Assembly (NCBI GenBank): GCA_002943765.1
Contig: PQWQ01000005.1
Coordinates: 1,550,001 to 1,614,000, forward strand
Length of the DNA: 64,000 nt
DNA from: Psoroptes ovis
Taxonomy: Eukaryota > Arthropoda > Arachnida > Sarcoptiformes > Psoroptidae
Reading direction: 5' to 3'
Positions 1-12,742 of this stretch are shown here, in pieces. Below the pieces are notes generated by a model that saw only the letters and a program-made list of their open reading frames with translations, did no database searches and was not told the origin of the DNA. The position numbers were made by a program, and so were the translations under genes. How positions within the stretch are numbered: position 1 is the first letter of the stretch; each line of letters begins with the position of its first letter.

Positions 1-365
1 ATTTATCTAATCTAATCATTAAATATGTAAATAATTTTCTCAGTAATCAAAACTAATAAATCTTTTCTTTTATAAATCCGATTTAGGCCTTTACACACGT
101 ATTTATATCTATATTTAAGCTGTTTTTTCAATATTCAACTTGTACATTGATTGAATGGTAATTAAAAATTTATCTGATTTTATTTGATTTTTAATTACTT
201 TTTTCTTTTTTTTTCAAGTTAATAATCCATTTATCATTGAATTTTGAAGATGCTTTCATCCACGCCAGTCACGCTATTCTATTGAATCATCAGCTAAATT
301 TTATTGTACATTTAAAGAGCCGTCTTAAGCAAACAATAATTAAAATTTTAGATAACACTTTGTCG

Positions 366-373
366 TATATAAA
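366..373 (+). promoter_or_regulatory. TATA box upstream of riboflavin kinase
   Basis: The sequence TATATAAA lies about 95 bp upstream of the ATG at 467. Its spacing fits a core promoter with a short 5' untranslated region. No other promoter element was recognised here. Confidence 0.45.
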
Positions 374-466
374 AGCAGTGATTTGACAAATCAATTCAAA
401 ACATTCAACAATTTGTGCTTTTTAAAAATTTTCAAGAAATTTTTGTCCTTTTTTCCGATTAATAAA

Positions 467-1204
467 ATGACACCACAAAACAGTGTCCATAAATTATCGA
501 AACCATATTACATATCTGGACGTGTTGTACATGGTTTTGGACGTGGTTCGAAAAAACTTGGCTGCCCTACAGCCAATTTACAGCATGATATTGTACAGAA
601 AATCGAACTGGAATCTGGTATTTATTATGGTTTTGCTCAATTACTTGATCCACCACCATCATCATCAAAATTGAGATCGACTACTAATTTGAATTCTGAA
701 AATAATAATCATTTCCACAGCAATAATAATCATAGTGATGAAAATGATAATAATAACAATATAAACATTGGTAATCATAGGAATCATAGTATCGCTGAAC
801 ATAATGAAGATTTGAGCATTCATTTATCGACATCCAAATTGAATCCAATATATCCGTGTGTATTATCGTTAGGTTGGAATCCACATTTTGATGATCTCAC
901 GCATCGAACATTGGAAGCACATTTATTACATGAATTTGATGATGATTTTTATGATTCAACCATAAGAATTGCGATTTGTGGTTACATACGGCCTGAAATG
1001 AAATTCAATTCATTGGAAGAATTGATGGATGCAATAAAAAGTGACATTCGAATAACCAAAGATGCATTAAAACAACCGCAATCCGAGTGGTCATCTGTGA
1101 TTAATAATGAATTTTTTCATGTTATCACTTCAAATAATCAAAAAGAAAATAATAATAATATCAATATTGTTCATCAATCAACCATTGAATTGGAACAAAA
1201 TTGA
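467..1204 (+). CDS. RFK: Riboflavin kinase (ATP:riboflavin 5'-phosphotransferase)
   Basis: Makes FMN from riboflavin and ATP, the first step towards FAD. The 245-residue product is intronless. The first ATG of the frame is at 467; the frame is open further upstream but only from a TTG. The N-terminal segment GRVVHGFGRGSKKLGCPTAN holds the family signature, with the PTAN nucleotide/metal motif at about residues 34-37. The second half keeps SLGWNPHF and LEAHLLHEFDDDFY, with the presumed catalytic Glu at about residue 150, and GYIRPEMKFNSLEEL. Animal RFKs are about 155 residues. The extra length is mostly a roughly 60-residue Asn/His/Ser-rich insertion between the two halves of the beta-barrel. 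A TATA box lies just upstream. Identity is firm from family motifs; activity is inferred. Confidence 0.93.
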   Translation: MTPQNSVHKLSKPYYISGRVVHGFGRGSKKLGCPTANLQHDIVQKIELESGIYYGFAQLLDPPPSSSKLRSTTNLNSENNNHFHSNNNHSDENDNNNNINIGNHRNHSIAEHNEDLSIHLSTSKLNPIYPCVLSLGWNPHFDDLTHRTLEAHLLHEFDDDFYDSTIRIAICGYIRPEMKFNSLEELMDAIKSDIRITKDALKQPQSEWSSVINNEFFHVITSNNQKENNNNINIVHQSTIELEQN

Positions 1205-1463
1205 TTTAGATTGAAAGATTTCCATCGATTTATCCAATGTGACAGTATTGAAATCATTATTTAAATATTATTCAAGGCTATTACATGTATATTATTCATC
1301 TTTTGGTTTTGCAGAACTAAAGCCTATTTTATTGACAGAAATTCTTGGGAAAAAAAGCTTAAGCAAAACAAGACAAATCACAAGTCCTATGATTCCTTGT
1401 TGCAATTGATCTACACACCCACATACACGATTATAAAAAATTCAAAATTGATCAAAATAATAA

Positions 1464-2051
1464 TTAGATAAATGAATTAATAATATTTTTCTCCCCCCAG
1501 TGATAATTATTTGTATTTAAATCTTCTTTTGATCGTTTTTTTCTTTCATTCATTTTTCTTTCGAATTTTCTTCGATTGAAAACAAAGATAAAATAGATTT
1601 TAATTATTTTTCTATATTTTTGATTAGATTTTAATAAATTATAATTAATAAAGTTTATAATTTTTAAAATAAATAATTTGAATTTGAAAAACTTCCCAGA
1701 AATTTCGTTTGCATAAATAAACATTCGAAAAAAAAGTTTCCCGAAATTCAATTTTGGAGCATTGCAGAATAGGTGTAATTCAAACACGCACTCACATAAT
1801 TCAATGCATTCAATGCTTCGATTTGATAATTTTAGTGAATGACAATAGTCACGTGACTTTTTTTCAGCTACTTTCAAGTTTTTCAAAAAGCTCCGCCCAT
1901 TATTTACGTTCTGTAAAATTTCATAACAAACAACAAAAAAAAATCCGGCTTTCGGCTGTATTGAGTCATTCGTATATTTATTTGTTTGTTTGTTGGCGCA
2001 AACAAACAAATACAAATAAATGAATGAAAACAAAACAAAATTTGTATTCAT
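1464..2051 (-). CDS. Unsupported long ORF, possible secreted protein
   Basis: A 195-codon ORF with a true ATG, longer than expected by chance in DNA this AT-rich. The N-terminus reads like a signal peptide (hydrophobic residues 5-19, ending in CA). Cysteines are scattered and the second half is Lys/Phe/Ile/Asn-rich. I recognise no domain. It overlaps the probable Pak promoter on the opposite strand, including the E-box. It may be a lineage-specific gene or chance; I favour chance. Confidence 0.15.
   Translation of the reverse strand: MNTNFVLFSFIYLYLFVCANKQTNKYTNDSIQPKAGFFFVVCYEILQNVNNGRSFLKNLKVAEKKSRDYCHSLKLSNRSIECIELCECVFELHLFCNAPKLNFGKLFFRMFIYANEISGKFFKFKLFILKIINFINYNLLKSNQKYRKIIKIYFIFVFNRRKFERKMNERKKRSKEDLNTNNYHWGEKNIINSFI
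1848..1857. promoter_or_regulatory. E-box / CLEAR-type palindrome GTCACGTGAC
   Basis: A perfect 10-bp palindrome that matches the consensus bound by bHLH-ZIP factors (USF, MITF/TFEB CLEAR element). It lies about 1.1 kb upstream of the Pak start and 0.65 kb downstream of RFK. Function is inferred from the motif only. Confidence 0.35.
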
Positions 2052-2957
2052 ATTTAATTCATTTATCCTTTTTGGTCAAAATTTACTAACTCTTTTGTTG
2101 TTGTTGTTATGTTTTCTTGTAATCAAAGCTAAAAAATAGAGTAAAAATAATTCATATTTCATCCATTTGATTTGTTCATTCATTTAAAATTCAAATGAGA
2201 TTTTTTTTTTTTTTTTTTTTTTTTTTGAAAAAATTTGATTATTCAAATGATATTCAAATTACCATTTAATGAACAGATGAATAAATGATGAACAAACGAA
2301 ATGAAATGAACTCATGAATAAAATAAAATGAATTGTCAAAAATGAAAGTTGAATAATAATAATTGTGAAAAACATTGAACAAAATCAACGACAACGATTT
2401 CAATTCAAAATAAAAAAAAAGATCAAAAAATAAAACGAAATAAAAAAATAATAATTGTGATTTGTCATTATCAATTACCAAAACCACTTGTCATTATTAT
2501 TGTCATTAATTGTTTTTAATTCTAATTTTTTTTTGACATCCATCTCTGTATGTATCCACTTGTCATTAATTTTTTTTTTCAATTGAATACTAATTTTTAC
2601 TAATTTCATTTTTTTCAGACATTACATAACCTAATTCAATCAAATTTGATATTGTTTTCCATCATTTTTCGTTTCCTAATACTGAAATGGATTAAACTTT
2701 TTCGAATAGTTTTATTATAATTGGATTTGATTTATTAATTTATTCATTCATTCATATTGTTTCTATTTCATTTTGGTTCTATCTCAAGTTTTTACTTCAA
2801 TTATTTGTACTTCAATCATCATTCAATCGTAAAAAAAGCATCATAAACAACGATTATCATTCATACATTTGTTGGAATCGTCATTAGTCGTATTTTTTTA
2901 TATGAATTTACTGTAGTAATAAATTGACAAAAATAACAACCAAACGATAAATATAAA

Positions 2958-5900
2958 ATGATAACTGGCGGTGGTAGTGTTGGCGGTAATAACGGTACTA
3001 GTGTAGGCTGTAGTGGTGGTGGTGGTGGTGTTGGCGGAGGTTCATCATCGTCGGGCAGAACTACACCATATGATCAAATGTTGCCATCGACAAATAATAT
3101 TGTCACACAAAATATGATGATGGTAACAACAACATCATTGCCAAATAATAATTCATTAAATGCAACAACTAATAATAATAATAATTCATCAAATTTAAGA
3201 TTTGAAGATAAACCGCCAGCACCACCGGTACGTTTAGCATCTGCTCGTGATCATAATCAAGTTATACCGATAATACCGTTGAATCAAATCAACAATAATA
3301 ATAATAGTGTCGATAATTTGCCATTAGATATGCGTCCATTACCAAAAGTACCATCTGAAGAAGATAATATCAATAATGGTAAAGATGGTAAAAAATCAAT
3401 TTCAGCATTTAAAAAATCAAAATTACGTAGTTCGATGAAAAAATCATCATCAAATGAATCGACGAATAAAGAATCTGGAACAAAATCGAATGCATCATCA
3501 GCAAGAAATTCTGCTGAAGGTGGTGATCGTGGTTCTGGCGGCAGTACTAATAGTGGCGGCGGCGGTGGTTCATCATCATCATTTATGAGTAGTGTTGGAT
3601 TTTTTAGCCGCAATAAATCATCCTCGTCTGAAATGCAAAATAAAATATCATCTACAGCCATTGGACCATCATCGGTTGCATCAACAATGACCACAACAAC
3701 AATGGATGATAATAATTCAAATAATAATAATAATAATAATTCAAATAATAAACCAATAATATCATTACCAACAAATTTTGAACATACATTACATGTTGGT
3801 TTTGATCCAACCACTGGTGAATTTACCGGTATGCCAAAAAATTGGTATGTAATGTTGAAAAATTCAAATATATCCAAAATGGAACAAAAGAAAAATCCAC
3901 AAGCTGTGATCGAAGTGCTCAAATGGTATGAAGAATCGACGAAAAAAGATTTAATTGATAAAGGATTTAAATATATGACGATGGGTATGTAAATATTATT
4001 GAATTAAATATCAATTTCACTGTCAAAATGAGAGAAAATACTTAGAAATATAATCTTGTGAATACACACGTGTTCGTGCATCAAAATCTAGTCTAATCAT
4101 GAAAATAGTCTTTAAGAAAATAGACATTTGTCTAAATTTAGAAACTAAAAGCATTTTAAAGAGTACAAAAATGTTTCCATTAAGTTTAATATGAAAATGA
4201 GAATATAATGATAGAAATTCATTCAATTGAAGGAAAAAAATCTGAGAATAATGAAATATTCAAATGTTTCAAATTTACGATTCTTCAATTAAGAAAAAAA
4301 AAGAAGATCAAAATGATCTAAATATAGAAATTTGAAAATTTCGAACAAACGAAACAAATAATAACTAACACGACACATGAAGCTAATAGAAATAATGATG
4401 ATAATTCAAAATTGAAATTAGTTTATTTTAGGGGTTTTTTTTTGTTCTTCGGATGTTTATATTTGATTATTTGTTTAGGGTGTGTTGATCTATGTTTGTG
4501 TTAGTGTTATTGGTGTGATGTTTGTGAGATTATACATGTGGTGTATAAGAACAATGATATATCAATGGTTATTTATTATTATACATTGGTAAGAATTATT
4601 AATGATGGTTTTCATTTAATTATATTCTGAATGGATTTTCGAATGAATGAAAAGTTGACATTTTGTTTGTTTATATTTGATTCTGTAAATGAATCGTTGA
4701 ATGAATGTGTTGTGTGAATATTTTTTTCCGGATTCTTATGTTATATTTGTGTGTGCTTGTGTGTATGCAATTATGGATTATGTAATCTTAATTCTGTATA
4801 TTTTGTCATATTTTATAATGTAATTTCATATTTGAATGTTTTAATATATATTCTTATATGATTATTGGCATCATTATTTAAATAATTTCAATTATGATTC
4901 ATAAATTAAATCAGATACAGAATCAACATCACATTCCTCATCGGATAAATCATCATCATCATCATCTGGTTCACATCATATGAATAGTTTTTTACATCCA
5001 TCTAATAATTATGGTGGCCATCAACAATATTCACATCTTCATCAACATCATCATCATCATACACATCATGGACATCCTTATAATAATAATAGTCATTATA
5101 ATGAATTATTGTCCGGTTCACAGCCAACATTATCAAGTAATTATTATCAACAACAACAACAACAACATACTGGTGGACTATATCATCCAAGTAATCATCA
5201 TCATATGCATTTTCAAACATCTAATCAACAGCAGCAGCAGCAGCAAGGGACATCATTTTTACACAATCGTCCATCACTGCCAGTATCGAATAAATTGAAT
5301 AATCAAAGTGGTTTACCACCAACACCACCAAGAGCGCCTGGAACAAAACTTGGATCACAACAACAACAATATCCACCGACTGGCATAATATCTTCATCAC
5401 CGTCATCATCGTTATCGACATTTTCCACTGTGACAACGACAACACCTACAAGTCCAAATACTGGCTGCTCAACTAGTCCAATTACGACGCCACCATCATC
5501 TTCATCATCGGATGATATACATGGTTCAACAACAACAACAACGACGACTGGTGGCCAACAACAAATTTCGACAGGATGTAGTAGTTTATTACCACAATCA
5601 TCCACCAATTCATTGACATTGGCAACTAATAATAATTTAGATAACAATAATTTGATTGGTAATATTAATAATAATAATAATGTTACAATCACTGGATCAT
5701 TATTATCATCATCGAATTCATTTGGATCAATGTCAAGTTCATCATCAACAAGTGGTGGCATTGGTCCAGCGCTAAAATTATCCACCAGTGGTAATAGTAT
5801 TGGTAGTAATAGTAGTGCTGCTGCTGCTGCTGCTGCTGCTGGTCAACATTTACAATCAGTTCCTGAAATGATAACGAAAAAATTGCAATCAATCGATTTA

Positions 5901-7512
5901 AATAATCAAAATAAAGAGAATAATAATAAATTATCATCACCAATCACTAGTGTCGATGGTGGCGGACCACCGCCAATAAATCCAAGACCAGAAAAAACTA
6001 AATCAATTTATACAAAACCAATTTCTACTCGTGATATTTTGAACAATAATAATAATAATAATAATACGAATAATGATTCAAATATGACAATCGGTAAGAA
6101 TGATAATGATGATGATAATAATTCTATCGATACTGATCCTGCTAAAAGTACTGTCACTGTTGCCAATAATGATAAAATTTCTTCTTCCATTTCCGATACC
6201 ATAACCGATTGTACTAATGCTAATTCTAAATCATTTTTATCAGCTAAAAAATCGCTTACTTCTAATCAATTATCACTTAATAATAACAATAATAATAATG
6301 ATTCCATTATTTCAGCAATGGCTCATGGTAAAACTTCGAATAATTTGATAAACTCGGCTGGCGTTGCACAGCATCTGAATCAATTATCACAAATTAATAA
6401 TAATATTATGCAGCCACCACCAACACCATTATTGAAACCACGTGTGCCTAAACCAAATCAAATATCATCGAATAAAATGACCGACGATGAAATATTGGAA
6501 CGTTTACGATCAATCGTTACGATTGGTGATCCACATCGAAAATTTACCAAAATGGAACGTATTGGACAAGGTGCAAGTGGTATTGTATATACTGCCATTG
6601 AAATAAGTACAGGAATGCAAGTAGCAATCAAACAAATGAATCTGTCGCAACAACCTAAAAAAGAATTAATTGTTAATGAAATACTTGTGATGCGTGAAAA
6701 CAAGCATCCGAATGTGGTTAATTACTTGGATTCATATTTAGTTGGTGAAGAATTATGGGTAGTCATGGAATATTTAAGCGGTGGCTCATTAACTGATGTT
6801 GTAACCGAAACCTGTATGGAAGAAGGACAAATTGCAGCCGTTTGTCGTGAAGTATTACAAGCGCTAGAATTTTTGCATTATAATCATGTTATACATCGTG
6901 ATATCAAATCAGACAACATATTATTAGGCCTAGATGGTTCGGTTAAGTTGACAGATTTTGGTTTTTGTGCACAAATATCACCTGAACAAAATAAACGAAC
7001 AACAATGGTCGGAACACCTTATTGGATGGCACCTGAAGTTGTCACACGAAAACAATATGGTCCTAAAATTGATATTTGGTCATTGGGCATTATGGCCATC
7101 GAAATGATTGAAGGTGAACCTCCGTACATGAACGAAAGTGATCCATTAAGAGTATGTATTTTTCGAATGGAAAATCTTTGTGATTATCAACGTTTTGACA
7201 AATATTTTTTCACAATAAATAGGCTATCTATTTAATTGCAACCAATGGTAAACCGGAGATAAAAGAAAAGGAAAAATTATCATTATTATTTCAAGATTTT
7301 TTGGACAAGTGCCTTGAATGTGATGTAGAAAAAAGATGGTCAGCATCTGAATTGTTAAAGGTATTTATGATTGTTTTCAATTGTGTTTATCGTATTTCAA
7401 TCTTACAATTTTTTCCCCACTATTGTAGCATCCATTTCTGAAGATATCCAGTCCTTTATCGACATTAAATCCATTGATATTGGCAGCTAGAGAAGCAGCA
7501 CGTAGTCATTGA
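2958..7512 (+). CDS. Pak: p21-activated kinase (group I PAK), four exons
   Basis: Ser/Thr kinase effector of Rac and Cdc42, controlling actin and adhesion signalling. Exons are 2958-3984, 4915-7151, 7223-7360 and 7429-7512, all with GT-AG junctions, giving 1161 residues. In order: an Nck-type SH3 ligand ([12 protein letters not shown]); CRIB plus autoinhibitory segment from about residue 267 ([16 protein letters not shown]); a PIX-binding-like [18 protein letters not shown]; and a kinase domain from about residue 885 with [21 protein letters not shown] and the activation segment [15 protein letters not shown]. Group I PAKs are about 545-700 residues. The excess is Asn, Gln, His and Ser runs and an eight-Ala tract between the CRIB and kinase domains. 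The first intron is 930 nt; the others are 71 and 68 nt. Identity is certain. Confidence 0.96.
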
Positions 7513-8210
7513 TCACAATGATCATTGATCAGCTAAATCTTTTGATTGACTTTTCTTGTCGAAATACATTGAAAATGTCAAGATTTTTTTTCTGAGCATA
7601 ATATCATTTTCAAATGATGAGCTTGATGATCAACGATAAAACATTGACAATAAATTGAATTTTCGGTGATTTGCAACAAATTCAGTCGTATTCAGTCCTT
7701 GTCTTATACAATTCATTTCCAATGTGGTACATGTGGTCACACACACACACACACACATGATTTCGATAATGACTATCTCTTTGACATTTTATTTATTATG
7801 ATAATTATTTCAATTATTTTATGGATATTTACACCTTTATGAGAAATATTTTTTACAAAAATATTGAAACAAACAAAACTATGAAAAAATGTATTTTAAA
7901 AATCAAATCAAACATTTGGGCCATTCATTTTGAGAAACGGTATACATTCAATACATTTATAATTTTCAATTATCAATGAATGCACGGTCTTGAATATTAT
8001 ATTTGAAAATGTATGTATTTTTTTAAAAAATTATTTATAGATTTTTATTTATATTTATATTTTATTCAATTAATGATAATTAATTATTTAAATCTATATC
8101 AAATTTTTTTCAAATTAAATCAATCAATCAATGTCTATTGACAACGTTTGATATGAAAATCAATGGAAATTTGAAATTACTTTAGAAAATGTTGAACCAA
8201 TTGTACAGCA
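7513..8210. other. Convergent Pak/transaldolase 3' region
   Basis: AT-rich sequence between two convergent genes, presumably both 3' UTRs. It holds a short (AC)n run at about 7738-7757. No ORF or RNA gene was recognised. Confidence 0.6.
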
Positions 8211-9203
8211 TTATTTATCGGTTGATAATTTTTGTTTAATCAACGATTCTAATTGTCTTGCATCGGCAGCAAATTTTCTAATACCTTCTGATAATTTTTC
8301 TGTTGCCATTTCATCTTCATTCAATTCCCAACGAAATTGTTTTTCATCTAAATGTTTTCGTTGTTTATCTGTTTCATATTCGAGATTTAATTGATCTTTA
8401 TTCAGGAATTTTTCCAATTTATAATCTAATTCATTTTCAAGTTGTTGTAGTAATGATGGTGATATTGTCAACAAATCACAACCGCTTAATGCTTTAATTT
8501 GATCAACATTACGAAATGATGCACCCATCACCACTGTACGATTATTATGATATTTATAATAATTAAAAATACGACGTACGGATCGTACACCAGGATCATC
8601 ATGCATATTTTCATATTTATCAACGCCATTTGTTTTTTTATACCAATCATAAATACGACCAACAAATGGTGATATCAATGTAACATTACTTTCAGCACAA
8701 GCAATTGCTTGTGCAAAATTGAACAACAAAGTCATATTACAATGTATTTGATGATCACGTTCTAATATTTCGGCCGCTTTTATACCTTCCCATGTTGATG
8801 CTAATTTTATTAGAATACGATCTTTGCTGATACCCATACGTTCATATAATTTAATGATTTTTTTCGCTTTTTCAATTTGTCCATCACAATCGAATGATAA
8901 ACGTGCATCAACTTCAGTCGATACACGTCCTGGTATAATTTTTAAAATTTCACAACCAAACAATACAAATAAATAATCCATTGATAATTCTAATAATTCT
9001 TCATCGGATTTTGCTTCCGATTTGGCCATTTCAATGGCTTTATCAAATATTGTTGAATATTTGGATAATTTTGATGCAGCCAATATCAACGATGGATTTG
9101 TTGTTGCATCGGTTGGACAAAATTTTTCGATCGATTCAAAATCACCAGTATCGGCAACAACAATCGTACCATGATTGCGTAATTGTTTCAATGTAGATTC
9201 CAT
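8211..9203 (-). CDS. TALDO1: Transaldolase
   Basis: Non-oxidative pentose phosphate pathway enzyme that moves a dihydroxyacetone unit between sedoheptulose-7-phosphate and glyceraldehyde-3-phosphate in the cytosol. The product is 330 residues in one exon, close to the human 337. Visible signatures are VVADTGDF, DATTNPSL (residues 32-39), the Schiff-base Lys at about 133 in ILIKLASTWEGI, NMTLLF, SPFVGRIYDWYK and MGASFRN. The ATG at 9203 begins directly before the conserved N-terminal helix, so the start is secure. It converges with Pak. All expected catalytic motifs are present. Confidence 0.97.
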   Translation of the reverse strand: MESTLKQLRNHGTIVVADTGDFESIEKFCPTDATTNPSLILAASKLSKYSTIFDKAIEMAKSEAKSDEELLELSMDYLFVLFGCEILKIIPGRVSTEVDARLSFDCDGQIEKAKKIIKLYERMGISKDRILIKLASTWEGIKAAEILERDHQIHCNMTLLFNFAQAIACAESNVTLISPFVGRIYDWYKKTNGVDKYENMHDDPGVRSVRRIFNYYKYHNNRTVVMGASFRNVDQIKALSGCDLLTISPSLLQQLENELDYKLEKFLNKDQLNLEYETDKQRKHLDEKQFRWELNEDEMATEKLSEGIRKFAADARQLESLIKQKLSTDK

Positions 9204-12200
9204 GATCGAATCAATGGTAATTGAAGATAACGTTGAATTGAATTAAACTGATTGAAATTCAAGTAAATATTTTACACACACAACAACACACACTGACAAC
9301 ACAGAAACAACAAATGAACAAAAAATTTTCGCCAAAAAAATCTTTTCACCAATCACCATTTACTATGACGTGTCACCAATACCAAACCAACTATTTATCT
9401 ATTTCGTTTGAACAAACACAAACAAATTTCCTTTCGAAAAAATGAAAAAATTCATACAACTCAAATTCAAACATAGGAAATCAAGGAAAACCAGTACATC
9501 AACCAATCAACAATCGATCTAATGATGATGATGTTGGTGGTGGTGATGGTGGTGGTGGCAAACAACTTGTGTTAACAAACACAAGTAATCAAAGGTTAAT
9601 CAGTTTGAATTTTTTTTTTGAATGTAATGAAGAGAAATTGGCTAAAAAATAACAAATGTTTGTCGATTGATATTTGGTTATTTTGTATATTTTGTTATAC
9701 AAATTAAATCGTTTTTTCCTATTCGAATGATAATTTAAACGCAAATCAAATGTAATCGATTTCAACGATAATTCATGGATGTTTGACGCAATATGTTCGC
9801 CGAAGGAGAAAATGAAATGTATAAATTGGCATTCAATTAGTTTCAAAGTACAAATTTGACATTCATCCAATTCGTTAATACTAATCGTACTGATCATATA
9901 TGTCTCTCCCCATCTCTTTATCTCTGATACATCTACCATTATTTCCATCATTTGTATCCGAAATCCTTCCTTTTTATTTTGTTTATTTAATTAAAATAAT
10001 CAATAGTCTTCAAAAGTCGAAATGTGAACTTGTGAAAGCATAAAACCTTATCGAAAACTCTGATAATGACAATATGTCTAATTGATTCGATTGAAATCAG
10101 TAATCAAACAAAATCAAATTGGTTGTAATTTGATATGGTTCACTCATATCAATTACCCATTATTAATTTGTATTTTTTTTCGGAAAATTATCAAAATAAA
10201 TGATAAACCAATTAATGAAAATTCAAAGCAGAAAAAATCGTATGATTAATTATCATTGATAAATAAAATATTGTAGAAATTACTGAGTAATTTTCTCCTC
10301 AATTAACATTCAATTAATTTTAGCCTGATTAATTTGTACAAATTAATGGATGCAGAATTTCATAGCAAGTTCATAGAATCAAACTAATTCAATGATTCGG
10401 AATCAATTCAAGGATATCAATTTCCAATGAACGATAATTTAGCTTTTAAATCATTTCCAGCTCGAACAACAACAACAATAATAACGGCCAATCAATGTGA
10501 TCTTGAATTTCCTCTTTCTTTTCTGCCCAAAAAAGCAAACCAACAAACACAAAAAAAACCTTGAAACAATTCATCTGCATGATGCATTCTACGATCAACA
10601 GAATATTCCTTGAAATGAATCCAAAATTCTAGGCCAAATTCTTTGGAAATCGCCAGAATCCTTTGAATTAATAAATGCTAAAATTTGCACTGAAACATAG
10701 CGAAATACAAGCACAAACTTATTCATAATTTTACCATTGTTTTAATTATTATTATCATCATTTTATTCAATTATCATTCATCGATGTACTTAGTGAATAC
10801 CAGAAACATTTAATACACCAATTAAACCATCCAAGAATTGGTGAATTGAATAAATTTTGGACAGATAAATATGGAGAAATATTGAAACGAAATTGCGGAA
10901 ATGAAATTGGTTCAAGGACAATTTGATTTAATACAAAAATTCATTGCGTGATTTAAAATTAAAGATTCGATTCACATTCTGCGGAAACATCGTCAATGTG
11001 GATACATTAATGAATGCTGACTTCTATATATGTACGAATCAATGCCATGTATACCATCATTGAATAACATCTACAGATAACGAAACAGAATCAAGCATCA
11101 CCAAGTGATAATACGAGAATATCATGAATTCTAGGTCAACACCAGTAAATGTTACATCATGTAATATCGATTCATGAACGCCCTTTTTAAATATAAAAAC
11201 GATTGGCCACAAATGAAGAATCGGAGAAAATGCCGCATTATCAGTGCTTTGGGGTGGTTTATTTAGTTCTTTGGTCGATATTCTTCAGACAAATATCTAA
11301 CGATATTATTATTGCTGATGCCATATACCATAAATTATGAACAATTCTTATTCATAATTCGTGAACTTTTATATTTTCAATGAGAATTCATTGGAAAAAA
11401 ATGATTTTAAATTTCAAATTTTTTGGCAACAGTAGGACCCTAGTAGTAGCATCATTTCGGGCCTTGTATACATAAAACAACCATAAACCCTGCTGATCAA
11501 TTTTTTTACTAGAAAACATCCTCCTATATACACCAATATTAGTGCCATATGTGAAATTATACCGAGCTATTCTTCTGATCGGGATGCTAAATGAATATGG
11601 ATGCGTCATTCATGTATTTGAACGTTTCTTATTTGTTTTGAATTTTTAAATTTTGTCAAGGCCATGATCCTAGAAGCCTAGAAGTATTATGGATCAATAT
11701 GATTTTTCTCTCTGAAATCACAATGTATATAGAAATGGATCAGATTTTTGTCAAATTTATGATGCTCGCGCGATGATGATACGTGCGGCCACTACAACAG
11801 CTGGCCATTTTTCGGCTATTCATCAATAATTCAACACCATACCCCGATACCCGAGCTTTAATTCATTGAAAACATCAACAACAACAATAATAACAAAGGA
11901 AATTCAAGCTATATATATTTGCTCATATGTTCATGTGATTCATCAATTGAAAAATGAATCAAAATGAATCATTTAACCTTCACCCAAAAATAATCTATTC
12001 ATTTCTGGTATATATTTGAATATATGTGTTTTGATCCAATATTGATGTGTGTACATGCACTTGAATACGATCATCGTTATTGTTGATTTTGATGACAAAA
12101 TAGTATAATCCATCCATTACAAATTCAAATGATTCAAAACCAAAATATCAATTGAATTCAAGAATCACATAACAGATCAATGAGAGTATACAATTGATGT

Positions 12201-12742
12201 GTTTATTTGTAAAATTCAAGATTATCAAACACCATAAATAGATAAATAAATAAATCATTGAATTTTAACCAATGAAAAAAAAACTGAGTCGATTCAATTT
12301 TGATTTGAAGATTTGATATTTTAATAATATTTGAATTCGATAGTTATTAATGTTTGAAACATTGTTTGAATGATAATTTTTTTATTTTCATCATTTTTTC
12401 ATCTGTCAACATCTGATAACCTATGATATTAATCGAATGATAATGAAAATATCAAATGTAAAATCATTAACAAATTATATGAATCAATCAATTATTCAAT
12501 TAAACAATTACAAATTTTGAATTGAAGTTAAACATTGTTTTGTTTCGATCCACTTTGATTTCTTATGATCATAATCATCATCGATGATAATTTAAATACT
12601 TTGAATTTCGTAATTTCTCATTGAACTTTACCCTATTGTTGCTTTATTTGTTACCATTTTGTGTATCGATCTACCTTTGTGTGTGTGTGTTCATTTCATA
12701 TTCCTTAAAATTCAATCATTTCCGATTGCATCAATAACGAAA
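9204..12742. other. Long intergenic region without a confident gene
   Basis: The transaldolase promoter should lie at the left edge; TGACGTGTCA at about 9366 resembles a CRE-type site. A (GGT/GAT)n purine-rich stretch lies at about 9521-9560. The ORFs at 9589-9951 (minus) and 11388-11609 (minus) have no recognisable domain. Between about 10780 and 11600 the sequence looks more protein-like but is broken by stops in all frames, so it may be a decayed gene (see findings). No tRNA was seen. Confidence 0.5.

Larger units (their letters stand above)
1205..2957. other. RFK-Pak intergenic region
   Basis: AT-rich sequence holding the RFK 3' flank and probably the Pak promoter and 5' leader. It contains a perfect E-box palindrome at 1848-1857, a CTCCGCCC stretch near 1890, and a long poly(T) tract at about 2201-2226. 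An antisense ORF at 1464-2051 is listed separately. Nothing else recognisable. Confidence 0.6.

Noticed and set aside
383..466. 28-residue N-terminal extension of riboflavin kinase
   Set aside because: It begins at TTG, lies next to the TATA box, and the family homology starts after the ATG at 467.
3284..3922. Long minus-strand ORF opposite Pak exon 1
   Set aside because: Its Leu/Asp/Val runs are the complement of Asn/Ser/His codon repeats in the Pak exon; it is a shadow frame.
9589..9951. 120-codon minus-strand ORF
   Set aside because: Its length is near what chance gives across the window, composition follows the background, and no domain is visible.
11388..11609. 73-codon minus-strand ORF with true ATG
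   Set aside because: Short, no recognisable motif, and no convincing splice partners on either side.
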